A stretch of DNA of 64,000 bases from Ruminococcus sp. AM36-2AA (GCF_003461955.1 NZ_QTYB01000004.1:207423-271422), one strand, 5' to 3'; shown: positions 18,255 to 27,890, numbered from the stretch's first letter. Program-made: numbers and translations. Notes: generated by a model not told the origin, from the sequence alone.

Positions 18255-20885
18255 ATGAAAAAACAAAACCGATACCTTTGCATTTATTCTTTTTCTATCA
18301 CTTTTCTGCTGATGCTGATTTTATTCTGGCATTATGGATACGCACCTTTCGGTGGAAATTCCATGGCTTCCCACGATGCCAGTGTCCAATATCTGGATTT
18401 CTATTCCTATTTCAAGGATGTTCTCTCGGGAAAAAACAATATCACCTACACCTTCAGCAAAACTCTGGGCGGCAATAATATCGGCGTTTTCAGTTACTAT
18501 CTGACCTCTCCGTTCATGCTGCTCTGTGTATTTTTCAAAAAGACACAGCTTCATGCTTTTTTTGATGTACTTGTAATGCTGAAGCTTTCCACAGCTTCCT
18601 TTACTTTTTGCTGGTTTCTGACCGGCCGTTTTCACAAACATTTTTCCGCCGGCAATACTTCCATAAAAAATTTTTCCATGGTAATTCTTTCTGTCAGTTA
18701 CGGTCTCTGTCAGTATTCTATTGCACAAAGCTGTAATCTGATGTGGCTGGATGGCGTTTATATGCTTCCACTGATCCTTCTTGGCGTATACCATATGGTC
18801 TGCGAAAAAACAGCATGGAAACTGGCAGTTCCAGTGGCCCTGTCCATTCTTTTCAACTGGTACACCGGAGGTATCAACTGCCTCTTCTCCGGGATCTGGC
18901 TTTTTCTGGAACTATGCCTTTATGCAACATCCCTGCCGTTTTCCAAAAAAGTATTGAAAAGCTGTCTAAAGTCCATATTGTACTATATATTTTCCATGTT
19001 TTCCGGTGTTCTGTGCAGCTGTATTCTCTTTCTGCCTACAATATCTGCCATGCGCAATTCCAACCGCGGACAACTGGATCTTTACTGCCTTAAAAATTTC
19101 AGTTTTACCGGAAATATCCTTACCGCGTTATCCAATTATGTTTTTGGCTCCACAAGCGTTTATGGCTGCGTCTCCCTTTTCTGCGGAACTTTTGCCATCC
19201 TCGGTCTGATCGCTCTGTTTCTGTCGAAAAAAATATCCCGAAAACAGAAACTGATCTTTGGATGTTTTACTTTTCTTTCCATCCTTCTGATCTACTGGTT
19301 TCCTTTTTATACTGTCTTTTCACTGTTTAAAAATGTCAGCAGTTACTGGTACCGCTATTCTTATATAAATATTTTCGGCATTCTCTTTGTGGCCGCTGTT
19401 TTCTACCTTACAGTCCTGGAACAGGAAAATACCTGTATTCTGGTAAAAAGCAGTCTTATTTTTGCACTTTTGATGTTTTTACTTCGCTGCAGGCTTACAG
19501 ACAGAAAATCACTTCAGGAAACCGTACTCATCATACTGGCGGCTTTACTTACCGGAGTTGTTTTTTCTTTGCTTCTGCTATCCTGCAGACAGCGGCACAG
19601 ACTTTACAAGCAGCTCTCATTTCTTGCGGCTGTGGCTCTTTTTCTGGGTCAGACCGCTTATAATACCCAGCTCCTGATGAACACTTATCACGTTTCCGAT
19701 GATGCAAAGTACCGTTCTTATTCCATGAATACCCGAAACCTCATTGATACTATCCGAAAAAAAGATTCCGGAATTTACCGGATTTCCCAGACAACCTCCC
19801 GAAAAATGCTGAAAAGCCTTACCACTGCCAATTATGATGAAGCTTTTGGATTCAATTACCGTTCTATCGCAGGTTATACTTCTTCCCCGGATGACAACCA
19901 ACGAGATTTTCTGGAGCATCTGGGTTATCGCAAATGTGGAGAAAACATGAACATTACCAATGCTTCCATCATTGGTGCGGATTCTCTTCTTAGCGTAAAA
20001 TATATTTTATCCCCTTATCGGATCAACGGACTGCAGAAAATTTCTTCCATAAAAAGCAAAGGTAGAAAAAAGGCATATAGGAATCCCTATGCGCTTCCTT
20101 TTGCCCTGATCTATCCAGATCACCATCCTGATCTTACAGAGAAAAAAACAAATACAGACCCGGAAAATCCGTTTGAATATCAGAATTATCTTTACAGCAT
20201 TTTATACGGACAGGATATCTCCATCTACGAACCTCTTCATTACAGAAGAACTTCCATAGGCAATTCCCAAAAAGGTACTCCTCAGATCTACTCTGTTGAT
20301 CTGAAACAGGGGAATTATGCTTTCTATGGAAACATTCCCTGGGATACTGTTATGGACCGGGCCATGCTCACTGTAAACAAAACCTATACCACCCGGTATT
20401 CCTGGTGGCTTGCTCCCTCTTTGTTTTACATTCCTTCCAGGCAAAATGCGCGGACTGCATCCGTATCCATCAAGTCTGCTGAAGGTTACAGCATCCACCC
20501 TGATGGTGAACAGTTTTACGGTCTGAATCTGGATACCCTTTCCCGTATTACCCGCAAAATTTCTTCCGGTCAGCCAGATAAACTCTCTGTAAAAAATGGC
20601 TATATCCGCGCCGTATGTCATAATGTTACGGACGATCACCATTCCCTGTATCTTTCTGTTCCCTATGACCGGGGATGGCAGATTTACATAAACGGAAAAA
20701 AGACCTCTTATAATCTCATTGATAACTGCCTGTACTCTCTTCCACTGAAAAAGGGAGACAATACCATCGAAATGAGGTATGTATGTCCTATGCTTCGTGT
20801 TGGAGCTGTAATTTCCATTTTGGGAATTCTATTGACAATTACCATGACTTTGATAGAAAATAAGAAACGGAGGTTAGAAAAATGA
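18255..20885 (+). CDS. yfhO: YfhO family membrane glycosyltransferase-like protein
   Basis: An 876-residue integral membrane protein with about 12-14 helices in the first 480 residues, an extracellular C-terminal region (residues 480-840) and one last helix. The early motif SMASHDASVQYLDFYSYFKD and the NLMWLDGVYMLPL loop are typical of YfhO. In Bacillus, YfhO uses an undecaprenyl-linked sugar made by CsbB to glycosylate lipoteichoic acid outside the cell. The next gene is a CsbB-like transferase that overlaps the yfhO stop by 4 bases, which supports the same pathway. Confidence 0.85.
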   Translation: MKKQNRYLCIYSFSITFLLMLILFWHYGYAPFGGNSMASHDASVQYLDFYSYFKDVLSGKNNITYTFSKTLGGNNIGVFSYYLTSPFMLLCVFFKKTQLHAFFDVLVMLKLSTASFTFCWFLTGRFHKHFSAGNTSIKNFSMVILSVSYGLCQYSIAQSCNLMWLDGVYMLPLILLGVYHMVCEKTAWKLAVPVALSILFNWYTGGINCLFSGIWLFLELCLYATSLPFSKKVLKSCLKSILYYIFSMFSGVLCSCILFLPTISAMRNSNRGQLDLYCLKNFSFTGNILTALSNYVFGSTSVYGCVSLFCGTFAILGLIALFLSKKISRKQKLIFGCFTFLSILLIYWFPFYTVFSLFKNVSSYWYRYSYINIFGILFVAAVFYLTVLEQENTCILVKSSLIFALLMFLLRCRLTDRKSLQETVLIILAALLTGVVFSLLLLSCRQRHRLYKQLSFLAAVALFLGQTAYNTQLLMNTYHVSDDAKYRSYSMNTRNLIDTIRKKDSGIYRISQTTSRKMLKSLTTANYDEAFGFNYRSIAGYTSSPDDNQRDFLEHLGYRKCGENMNITNASIIGADSLLSVKYILSPYRINGLQKISSIKSKGRKKAYRNPYALPFALIYPDHHPDLTEKKTNTDPENPFEYQNYLYSILYGQDISIYEPLHYRRTSIGNSQKGTPQIYSVDLKQGNYAFYGNIPWDTVMDRAMLTVNKTYTTRYSWWLAPSLFYIPSRQNARTASVSIKSAEGYSIHPDGEQFYGLNLDTLSRITRKISSGQPDKLSVKNGYIRAVCHNVTDDHHSLYLSVPYDRGWQIYINGKKTSYNLIDNCLYSLPLKKGDNTIEMRYVCPMLRVGAVISILGILLTITMTLIENKKRRLEK

Positions 20886-21823
20886 TTTCTTTGATTATAC
20901 CATGTTTTAACGAAGAAGAATCCCTTCCGCTTTTTTACCCGGAAGCGACTTCTGTTCTTCAGAAAATGAACTGCGATTATGAACTTATTTTTGTGAATGA
21001 CGGTTCCAGAGACAGAACCCTTGCGATTTTAAAAGAACTTTCAGAAAAAGATCCTCATGTGATCTATCTTTCTTTTTCCAGAAACTTCGGAAAGGAAGCA
21101 GCCATGTATGCAGGCTTCTGCAATGCCCGTGGTGATTACGTTGCGGTCATGGACGCTGACCTGCAGGATCCGCCATCGCTCCTTCCGGAAATGCTGGAGA
21201 AACTGGAATCCGGAGAATATGACAGCGTTGCCACCAGGCGTGTCAGCCGCGATGGCGAACCACCCATTCGAAGTTTTTTTGCCCGGAAATTCTATCAGCT
21301 TATTAACAAGATCTCTGATGCGGATATCGTGGACGGTGCCAGAGATTTCCGTCTGATGAAGCGCAGTATGGTAGATGCCATCGTCTCCATGAGCGAATAT
21401 AACCGTTTTTCCAAGGGAATCTTCGGATGGATCGGTTTCAAAACCCTCTGGCTCCCGTACAAAAATATCGAACGTGTTGCCGGCGAGACCAAATGGAATT
21501 TCTGGAAGCTGTTTAAATATGCCATCAGTGGGATCATTAATTTCTCACAGGCACCGCTGACCATTGCTTCCTGGTTCGGAACCAGCATGACTGGTGTTTC
21601 CTTCCTGGCTCTGATCGTTATCGTACTGCGTAAGCTGATATTTGATGATCCGGTTGACGGATGGGCCTCCATCATCTGCGTGATCATTTTCATCGGCGGA
21701 CTGCAGCTTTTCTGTCTTGGCATTATGGGACAGTACATAGCAAAAACCTATATGGAAGTTAAAAACCGTCCACATTACATCATTGCAGAGTCCAATAAAA
21801 AGGACTTTTCTCCTATACGCTGA
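20882..21823 (+). CDS. csbB: CsbB/GtrB-like polyprenyl-phosphate glycosyltransferase (GT2)
   Basis: A 313-residue enzyme. The cytoplasmic GT2 domain carries SLIIPCFNEEESLPL, VNDGSRDRT, the DxD region ADLQDPP and a later VDGARDFRLM; two transmembrane helices follow (residues 230-290). Such proteins transfer a sugar from UDP-sugar to undecaprenyl phosphate on the inner face of the membrane, providing the donor for YfhO. The start overlaps yfhO (ATGA). A GtcA-type flippase, often the third partner, is not in the window. Confidence 0.88.
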   Translation: MISLIIPCFNEEESLPLFYPEATSVLQKMNCDYELIFVNDGSRDRTLAILKELSEKDPHVIYLSFSRNFGKEAAMYAGFCNARGDYVAVMDADLQDPPSLLPEMLEKLESGEYDSVATRRVSRDGEPPIRSFFARKFYQLINKISDADIVDGARDFRLMKRSMVDAIVSMSEYNRFSKGIFGWIGFKTLWLPYKNIERVAGETKWNFWKLFKYAISGIINFSQAPLTIASWFGTSMTGVSFLALIVIVLRKLIFDDPVDGWASIICVIIFIGGLQLFCLGIMGQYIAKTYMEVKNRPHYIIAESNKKDFSPIR

Positions 21824-21834
21824 TCTTTGGATCT

Positions 21835-22398
21835 TTACTCTGTCGGCAGCTCTACCACCTGATATTCGTGGTTCAGCGCCGGCAGGATTTTTTCTTTTAC
21901 ATCACTGGTTTTCATTAACAGAGTGGATGTATTGATACACGGATGGCATCCGAAGTATTCCTCATCCAGAACTTCCCTGTCGATCACCAGGTGCACTCTT
22001 TTTTCCCTGTCAAAGATCAGTCCCATAAGACTTAATGACCCCGGTGTAATGTTGAGATATTCCTCCATCTGCTCTCCATCTGCAAAAGAAAGTCTGGCTG
22101 TTCCGATCTGTTTGGACAGGAATTTCGTTTTAAACGGCTTCTCCCCCGGCATCAGCAAAAGATAAAAATCCGTTTTCTGACGGTTGCACAAAAACAGATT
22201 TTTGCATATTTTCGCTTCCAGAAGATGATCCACTTCCTCACAGGCTTCCATAGTCATCAACGCCTCATGATCTACCCTCTTATATTCAATTTCCAGACTG
22301 TCCAGAAAATCGTACACTGCGATTTCTTTCTCCAGGCGTCCTTCCGTATTTTCCGGTCTTCCCGTATAGATGGTTTTGTCAATTCTTGGTTCTTCCAT
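21835..22398 (-). CDS. ProX/PrdX-type aminoacyl-tRNA deacylase (YbaK-like domain)
   Basis: A 187-residue trans-editing protein of the YbaK/ProX family. It has HEALMTMEACEE near the N-terminal third, the conserved Lys in KICKNLFLCNR, and the C-terminal GCHPCINTSTLLMK typical of ProXp-ala/PrdX proteins, which hydrolyse mischarged Ala-tRNA(Pro). The ATG at 22398 has AGGAGG; other in-frame ATGs up to 22443 have weaker ribosome sites. It faces csbB tail to tail with an 11-base gap. Confidence 0.82.
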   Translation of the reverse strand: MEEPRIDKTIYTGRPENTEGRLEKEIAVYDFLDSLEIEYKRVDHEALMTMEACEEVDHLLEAKICKNLFLCNRQKTDFYLLLMPGEKPFKTKFLSKQIGTARLSFADGEQMEEYLNITPGSLSLMGLIFDREKRVHLVIDREVLDEEYFGCHPCINTSTLLMKTSDVKEKILPALNHEYQVVELPTE

Positions 22399-22445
22399 GT
22401 TTTCCGTTTCCTCCTGATCTTTCATTTCACACCTTTGTTTCATCC

Positions 22446-22811
22446 TTATTTTACAAGCATCTGTCCGGCAAAAACAGCCAGCACGCCAAAAACTGCACTT
22501 AAAATCACATAAAGAAGCGCCAGGCCAATCTGACCTTTTTCCATCATAATCCCTGTCTCATATGCAAAAGTAGAAAATGTGGTAAACCCGCCACAGATTC
22601 CCACTTTTAGAAACAGTACGAGTCCTGGATCCAGAGACGTATTTTTTGCCGCGGCTGCAGCAACAATCCCAATTACAAATGCGCCTGTTACATTTATGAT
22701 CAATGTTTTTACCGGAAATCCCTGACTGTTTTCCACTGGCAGTAATCCCAGAAGATATCTGCACACAGAACCTATAAAGCCTCCCATTCCCACAAATAAA
22801 CAGTTTATCAT
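22446..22811 (-). CDS. crcB: CrcB/Fluc fluoride channel
   Basis: A 121-residue membrane protein with four helices. The family motifs are GGFIGSVCRYLLG at the start, TLIINVTGAFVIGI in helix 2 and GICGGFTTFSTFAYE in helix 3, including the Phe-box residues. It exports fluoride as a dual-topology dimer; a single copy suggests a homodimer. The start at 22811 follows GGGAGG. I looked for a fluoride riboswitch in the 150 bases upstream and did not find its conserved features. Confidence 0.9.
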   Translation of the reverse strand: MINCLFVGMGGFIGSVCRYLLGLLPVENSQGFPVKTLIINVTGAFVIGIVAAAAAKNTSLDPGLVLFLKVGICGGFTTFSTFAYETGIMMEKGQIGLALLYVILSAVFGVLAVFAGQMLVK

Positions 22812-22987
22812 TGTCTTTTCCTCCCACCTGATTATATCAGTCCGGAAAAATATCCGCAACCTTACCGTAATTGCTTTCTGCCCGGTGTTTTCCCTTTGCA
22901 TTCCCACCGGTTCATGATATACTGAATCTATCTCTGTCTGTCCTGTCAGATTGCAGGGCAAACATATTTATTTTGAAAGGAATCATC

Positions 22988-24079
22988 ATGAAACGTATTA
23001 AAAACATCGATCTGCTCCGGGCAGGAGCGATCCTCTACATTATGCTGTACCACTGCTATGTTCTGTCCGGGCAGCCGTGGCAGGCACATACAGCCATTCA
23101 CACGATCCTGACACTTGGAGGCGAAGTGGGCGTGACTCTGTTTTTCCTGCTCAGCGGATATGGGATCTATCTTTCCCTCTCTTCTTCGGAAGAAAGAGGC
23201 TGTCTCCCTGGCTGGCGGGCTTTTATGAAAAAACGCTGCATCCGTATCATGCCTCAGTATTACGTCTGCGTTACAGTTCTTCTGATTTTTATGTCAACAC
23301 AGATGTTCAGCAATGAAGGGTTTCGGCATATCCTTGCCTATTACACCTTTACGGAGAATTTTTCCCCGGTGACACACGGTTCCATCAATGGAGCACTGTG
23401 GACGATGGGTGTGATCTTTCAGTTTTATCTGATCGCCCCGTTCCTTTATAAAGCCGTCCGGAAAAACTGGCTTGTATCTGCCATTGTGTCCATTCTGTTT
23501 ACCGTTATCTGCCGGTTTGCAGTTGTCCGGTATCTCCATGCTTCCGGAATTTCCGATACCTCCGTATATTTCGTATATGAGCGCCAGGTATTCACCGCAC
23601 TGGATAATTTTGTACTGGGCATGGCGGCTGCCGCATTCTGGAAACATGCCGGAAACCGTATACAGGAAAAGCGTCTTACACTTGGACTTCCTGTTTCTCT
23701 CGCAAGTACCATACTGATCCTGGCATGGATTTTTTACTATCACAGCCACGGCCTTTACGGAACGGCTCCGACTGGTTATCCGGCTCATTCCATTCTTGCG
23801 GTTTTGCTTGGAATACTGCTCGTGGGCTTTTCCATCCTGCCGGAAATGAATTTCGGGATTCTTCGCCCACTGTACTTCGTGGCGCGAAACCAATACGGAA
23901 TCTACCTGTGGCATATGCCTGTCATTATGATCCTTCAGGCCAATGCTCCATGGTTCAACACCATGAGCCAGCAGCGCTTCTGGCTGTTTTTGCCATGTAT
24001 GATCGTGATCACCTGCGCATTCGGATATTTTGCAACCCGTTTCATCGACCATCCGGTTGCTTCAAAAAAGAAAGGATAA
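22988..24079 (+). CDS. Membrane acyltransferase (OafA/YrhL, acyltransferase 3)
   Basis: A 363-residue membrane protein with about ten helices. The N-terminal KRIKNIDLLRAGAILYIMLYH contains the conserved R/H pair of acyltransferase-3 proteins (only its core LLRAGAI...MLYH is needed), with FFLLSGYGIYLS and KKRCIRIMPQYYVC following. These enzymes add acetyl or succinyl groups to surface polysaccharides. It may act on the same cell-wall polymers as YfhO-CsbB, although it is a separate transcription unit. GAAAGGA precedes the ATG; the frame upstream of 22988 is not protein-like. Confidence 0.85.
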   Translation: MKRIKNIDLLRAGAILYIMLYHCYVLSGQPWQAHTAIHTILTLGGEVGVTLFFLLSGYGIYLSLSSSEERGCLPGWRAFMKKRCIRIMPQYYVCVTVLLIFMSTQMFSNEGFRHILAYYTFTENFSPVTHGSINGALWTMGVIFQFYLIAPFLYKAVRKNWLVSAIVSILFTVICRFAVVRYLHASGISDTSVYFVYERQVFTALDNFVLGMAAAAFWKHAGNRIQEKRLTLGLPVSLASTILILAWIFYYHSHGLYGTAPTGYPAHSILAVLLGILLVGFSILPEMNFGILRPLYFVARNQYGIYLWHMPVIMILQANAPWFNTMSQQRFWLFLPCMIVITCAFGYFATRFIDHPVASKKKG

Positions 24080-24085
24080 TCACCT

Positions 24086-24541
24086 ATGAAAGACAGAACT
24101 GCCGTCAATCACAAGATCCGCAAACATTTCAATGAACTGATCTACAACGTAGCCCGCTACACAGAGGTCGTGCTGTCCATCGTGATCCTTGTCGTGATCG
24201 CCCTGGCCGGACTCCGGCTGATCCTTACAACTGCCGGTACCTCCGTCATGGATATGGATACCAGTTTTTTTACCAGTTTCCTGTCACAGGCTCTCTCCCT
24301 TGTAGTTGGTGTGGAGTTTGTAAAAATGCTCTGCCGCCATTCCGCCCAGACCGTTGTTGAAGTCCTGCTTTTTGCGACAGCAAGGCAGATGGTTGTGGAA
24401 CATCTCAATCCGACGCAGACACTGATCGGGATCGTCGGTATCGCCATTCTTTTCGCTATCCGGAAATATCTGATGACAGACAGCGATGATATGACACCGC
24501 ATCACCCCCAGAAAAAAGACTGTTCTTCTGAAACCAGATGA
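24086..24541 (+). CDS. PsiE-like small membrane protein
   Basis: A 151-residue protein with four hydrophobic stretches (VVLSIVILVVIALAGL, FLSQALSLVVGVEFVKM, TVVEVLLFATARQMVVEH, IGIVGIAILFAIRKYL). The EVLLFATARQMVVEH segment matches PsiE (phosphate-starvation-inducible) proteins as I recall them. It follows the acyltransferase by 6 bases, so the two are probably co-transcribed. Function is unknown. The C-terminus (HHPQKKDCSSETR) lies close to the group II intron remnant on the other strand. Confidence 0.6.
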   Translation: MKDRTAVNHKIRKHFNELIYNVARYTEVVLSIVILVVIALAGLRLILTTAGTSVMDMDTSFFTSFLSQALSLVVGVEFVKMLCRHSAQTVVEVLLFATARQMVVEHLNPTQTLIGIVGIAILFAIRKYLMTDSDDMTPHHPQKKDCSSETR

Positions 24542-24567
24542 ATCCACGTGAAAAACATTTCTATGAT

Positions 24568-24643
24568 CGGGTAGGAGGTAAATAATTATTTTATTTACCG
24601 TCCTCCCACACCACCGTACGTACGGTTCCGTATACGGCGGTTC
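24568..24643 (-). other. Group II intron 3' end, domains V and VI
   Basis: Directly after the maturase stop, the minus strand reads a GCCGTATACGG...CGTACGTACGGTGG hairpin (domain V, 24643-24602) and then GGTAAATAA...TTATTTACC with a CCTACCCGAT end (domain VI, to about 24568). This is the usual 3' end of bacterial group II introns and marks the intron boundary with the flank of the PsiE-like gene. Confidence 0.75.
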
Positions 24644-24644
24644 T

Positions 24645-25665
24645 TTAGTTTTCACAGACTACTAGATAATAGTCAAGCATGGAGCTGTATCCTAGCTTGG
24701 CTATTATTTTCTTTGAAAAGATTTGGTTCAAAACTTTTGCCATTCTCCAATAACCTTTTCTACTACATGCAAGTTCCTTTGCTTTCCAATGTTCCATTCC
24801 CAATGCTTTTAACATTCGGTACTTCGTTTTGATTTTCTTCCATTGTTTCCAGTAGACCGCCCTGATTCTACGCCTTGCCCATTCGTCAGTTTCTTTTAGT
24901 AGTCCCTTCATATCTGTAATAGGTGTAGCCTAGATATTTGACCTTGCTGATATGAGCCACCTTTGTTTTCTTCCTGTTTACTTTTAGGAAAAGTTTTCCT
25001 TCTATAAACGGAATGATATTTTCCAAAGTTCTTTCTGCACTTTTTCTGCTTTTACAGAAAATCATACAGTCGTCTGCATAACGGACAAATCTGTGCCCTC
25101 TGCTTTCCAGCTCCTTGTCTAACTCATTAAGCATTATGTTGCTAAGTAACGGACTTAATGGTCCACCTTGTGGCATTCCGACTTCTGTACGCTCAAACTT
25201 TCCATTTGCCACAACACCTGCGTTTAGATATTTGTGTATCAATGAAATCACTCTTCCATCTTTGACGGTTCGTGATAATACCTCAATGAGTTTGCTCTGG
25301 CATACTGTGTCAAAGAACTTTTCCAAGTCCATATCTACCACATAGACATAGCCATCATTTACATTCTTTTGGCATTGTCTGAGCGCATCATGCGCTCCTC
25401 TTTTTGGTCTGAAACCAAAACTATTCTCCGAAAACTGTTCCTCGAAGATTGGCGAGAGTTCCTGTGCAATTGCCTGTTAAACAACTCTGTCAACAACTGT
25501 AGGAACTCCTAGTTTTCGGAACTCGCCTTTTGTTTCCTTGGGTATCTCTACCCTGCGAACCGGATTGGGTTTATATTTCCCATTCCTTATCTCCTGGATT
25601 AGGGTTTCCTGGTTTTCTCTTAGGTAGGGTAAAAGTTCATCTACCTGCATAACGTCAATTCCACC
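24645..25665 (-). pseudogene. ltrA: Decayed group II intron reverse transcriptase/maturase (ltrA-like)
   Basis: Reverse-transcriptase blocks are clear: QVDELLPYLRENQ, KPNPVRRVEIPKE, SFGFRPKRGAHDAL, VDMDLEKFFDTV, GMPQGGPLSPLLSN and the catalytic RYADDCMIFCKS, then a maturase X/C-terminal part (EWARRRIRAVYWKQW, ARKGYWR-like SRKGYWRMAK). Three lesions inactivate it. The N-terminus is missing and the frame begins abruptly at GGIDVMQ. A TAA at 25479-25477 replaces the Gln of the usual VVDRVIQQAI. About 60 residues of the thumb are deleted near 24,890-24,910 with a frame change. The 5' RNA domains are also absent. Confidence 0.9.
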
Positions 25666-25910
25666 TTTTGTGTCAATGTATTTGAAAAAGTAATATCAAT
25701 ATCTTCTGAAAATCGATCAATCACATGATGACACTTAGATAGTGAAGTTCCACCTTTAAAAACACATCCAGGCTCAACCTGCGCCAGAAGTTTTAATATC
25801 ATCGTAACATAATAGTCTTTTTCTACGATTGCTACCGGACGCTTTTGATCAACAGATGCAGCTATGATTACATCTTTAAAAAGTTCTTCATCGTTATGCA
25901 AAAACATCAT
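25666..25910 (-). pseudogene. Truncated AbiEii-type nucleotidyltransferase toxin
   Basis: The first ~82 residues of an AbiEii/AbiGii-like toxin remain: VAIVEKDYYVTMILK, CVFKGGTSLSKCHHVIDRFSEDIDITF, with the nucleotidyltransferase signature GGTS and the SEDIDI metal-binding acids (quoted in two parts here). The frame then runs into group II intron sequence near 25665 and stops at 25641. Full-length AbiEii is about 280-300 residues, so the toxin is dead, although the catalytic motif itself is kept. It overlaps the antitoxin stop by 17 bases. Confidence 0.8.
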
Positions 25911-26514
25911 ACAACCTCATCTCATATATATATCGATAAATTCTATCCGGATATTGTTTAATATAACAATCTATTTCTGTTTTTTTAATTTGTACATCAA
26001 CAACATATTTCCTAATACGATCGGACAATATCTTGTCATTTTCGTCTGCATACTGATCTATATCTTTCAGAAAATCTAAAAACTGTAATATCCGGTAATT
26101 TTCCTTTGTTACCAGAACTCTTGCTTTACGGAGAAGAACTCTTCTTCCATGCAGATTTACCTCCCGTACCCTGGCACTGGCATTATTTGATACAATTTCC
26201 ACCATATATGGCACCTGTGTAGTAACACCCAGCTGATTTGCAAAAGTATATCCTGAATAATATCCATCAACTCTTCCATTTCGCGATATATATTTATATC
26301 TCGCCACAGTATCTGCTCCAAGGGGAACCCCCCCTTTTAATCGACTCTCCTTTGGAATATAGTAAACGCCTGTATCAAATCGCCTGATCTTTCCAGAATC
26401 GCACAGTATTTTAAACATCTGACGAAGATTTACATTTGAAACTGGAAGACTAACATCCGCAACAAAAATAGGTTCATTCGGCTTATAGTTTGAACACAAA
26501 TACTCGTATAACAT
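25894..26514 (-). CDS. AbiEi-family (DUF6088-type) antitoxin/regulator
   Basis: A 206-residue protein with an N-terminal winged-helix DNA-binding part (NLRQMFKILCDSGKIRRFDTGVYYI, seen as LRQMFKIL...GVYYIP) and a C-terminal region typical of AbiEi-like antitoxins (YYSGYTFANQLGVTTQVPYM, NLHGRRVLLRKARV). It normally represses the operon and counteracts the AbiEii toxin of a type IV toxin-antitoxin system. It appears intact while its toxin is truncated, so it may persist as an orphan DNA-binding protein or an anti-addiction factor. Confidence 0.78.
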   Translation of the reverse strand: MLYEYLCSNYKPNEPIFVADVSLPVSNVNLRQMFKILCDSGKIRRFDTGVYYIPKESRLKGGVPLGADTVARYKYISRNGRVDGYYSGYTFANQLGVTTQVPYMVEIVSNNASARVREVNLHGRRVLLRKARVLVTKENYRILQFLDFLKDIDQYADENDKILSDRIRKYVVDVQIKKTEIDCYIKQYPDRIYRYIYEMRLYDVFA

Positions 26515-26882
26515 TGTTATCCTCCTTATAACGTATTTTAATTTTAATAGTTATATTTTGTTATCTACATAATAACCTATTTTTATTTATATTGTTAATT
26601 TACGTTATCATTATATTTATATGTAATTTTCACTCTTATATTCTTCCTATTACTTATAGCATTTCCGGGTGCCACCAAAAAAGGGGAAGCTCTTCCGGAT
26701 AAAAAGAGCTTCCCTATATATTTCTTATATTTCACATCCACCTGCAAGAATGCTGAACGGAGTACTTCACAATTATCCATACTTTCTTTCAATTTTGAAT
26801 CTTTACAATCTTATCTCTTACCTGCTATATAGGTCTCAAAACTGTTCGTAGGTATAATACTGAAAAATTTCTTCCATGACAG
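26515..26882. other. AT-rich intergenic stretch
   Basis: No convincing gene. It holds the start region of the AbiEi operon and the terminator at 26676-26714. Confidence 0.6.
26676..26714 (-). terminator. Terminator downstream of the CaCA antiporter gene
   Basis: AGGGAAGCTCTT pairs with AAGAGCTTCCCCT followed by TTTTT on the minus strand, about 170 bases beyond the antiporter stop. Confidence 0.7.
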
Positions 26883-27890
26883 CTATCTCCAGATAATATA
26901 CCCCGCATAGATCAGATACAGGCACACCATGGAAATTCCCTCTTTCCGGCTGATCTTACGCTTCGTTGCGGCATAGATCCACACGATCAGGGAAAATACG
27001 ATCAATATCACAATATCGATAATGTTCTCCCGGATCAGTGCCACCGGATTGATGGCAGACGCAATTCCAAGGACCATCAGGATATTGAAAATATTGGAAC
27101 CTACTGCATTTCCCACTGCCATATCCACTTCATTCTTTCTGGCTGCAACCACGGATGTCACAAGCTCCGGAAGGGAGGTTCCGATGGAAACAATGGTAAG
27201 TCCCACCAGTGTCTGGCTCATTCCCAGATCAATGGCGATGCGGCTGGCAGCATCTACGGTAAGATCTCCGCCAAAAGCAATGGCAAGCGCGCCTCCAACG
27301 ATAAAGAGAATACTCTTCGGCCAGGAAAGGATGCCGATTTCTTCTTCCAGTTCTTCAATTCCTTCGATCTCCACATTTTTTCCTGCTGCTCTGGCTTTCA
27401 TGGCACTTCGGATCATTGCCACAATATAGCCTGCAAAAAATCCCAGCAGGATCATTCCATCCAGATGACCAAGTCTCATTCCGATCGTATCTCCTGCTGC
27501 CAGGATCCCAAGCCCCAGAAGAAGGAGCGCACAGATCATGGAAAACGGAATATCCCTCCGGATGGTTTCCTTCTGTACCAGGATCGGTGTCAGGATGGAA
27601 CAGACTCCAACAACCACCATCAGGTTAAAAATATTGGAACCTACCACATTGCTGACCGCAAGCTCATTGTTATTGACCAGTGACGCTGTAACGCTGACTG
27701 CGGTTTCCGGAAGAGATGTTCCCATTGCCACAATAGTAAGACCGATGATGATCGGCGGCACCTTCAGCCTTTTTGCGATACTGGAGCTTCCTTCTACAAA
27801 GAAATCCGCACCCTTCATCAGGAACACAAAGCCGATCACAAGAAAAACTAACACAAGGATCAGTGGTGAACTGTTTACCAGATTTTCCAT
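26883..27890 (-). CDS. CaCA-family cation antiporter (YrbG-like), probable Mn2+/Ca2+ exporter
   Basis: A 335-residue antiporter with two inverted halves. Each half has the alpha-repeat signature: GLTIVAMGTSLPETAVS with NVVGSNIFNLMVV in the first, and GLTIVSIGTSLPELVTS with NAVGSNIFNILMVLG in the second. Annotated relatives exchange Ca2+ for Na+ or H+, but this gene lies behind a yybP-ykoY riboswitch (28035-28128), which implies that Mn2+ controls it and may be a substrate. I start at the ATG at 27890; a GTG four codons earlier is possible. Confidence 0.88.
   Translation of the reverse strand: MENLVNSSPLILVLVFLVIGFVFLMKGADFFVEGSSSIAKRLKVPPIIIGLTIVAMGTSLPETAVSVTASLVNNNELAVSNVVGSNIFNLMVVVGVCSILTPILVQKETIRRDIPFSMICALLLLGLGILAAGDTIGMRLGHLDGMILLGFFAGYIVAMIRSAMKARAAGKNVEIEGIEELEEEIGILSWPKSILFIVGGALAIAFGGDLTVDAASRIAIDLGMSQTLVGLTIVSIGTSLPELVTSVVAARKNEVDMAVGNAVGSNIFNILMVLGIASAINPVALIRENIIDIVILIVFSLIVWIYAATKRKISRKEGISMVCLYLIYAGYIIWR

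Noticed and set aside
22812..22960. Fluoride riboswitch upstream of crcB
   Set aside because: The expected conserved stems and pseudoknot bases were not found on the minus strand.
26595..26792. 65-aa minus-strand frame
   Set aside because: It spans the terminator hairpin at 26676-26714 and lacks a ribosome site.
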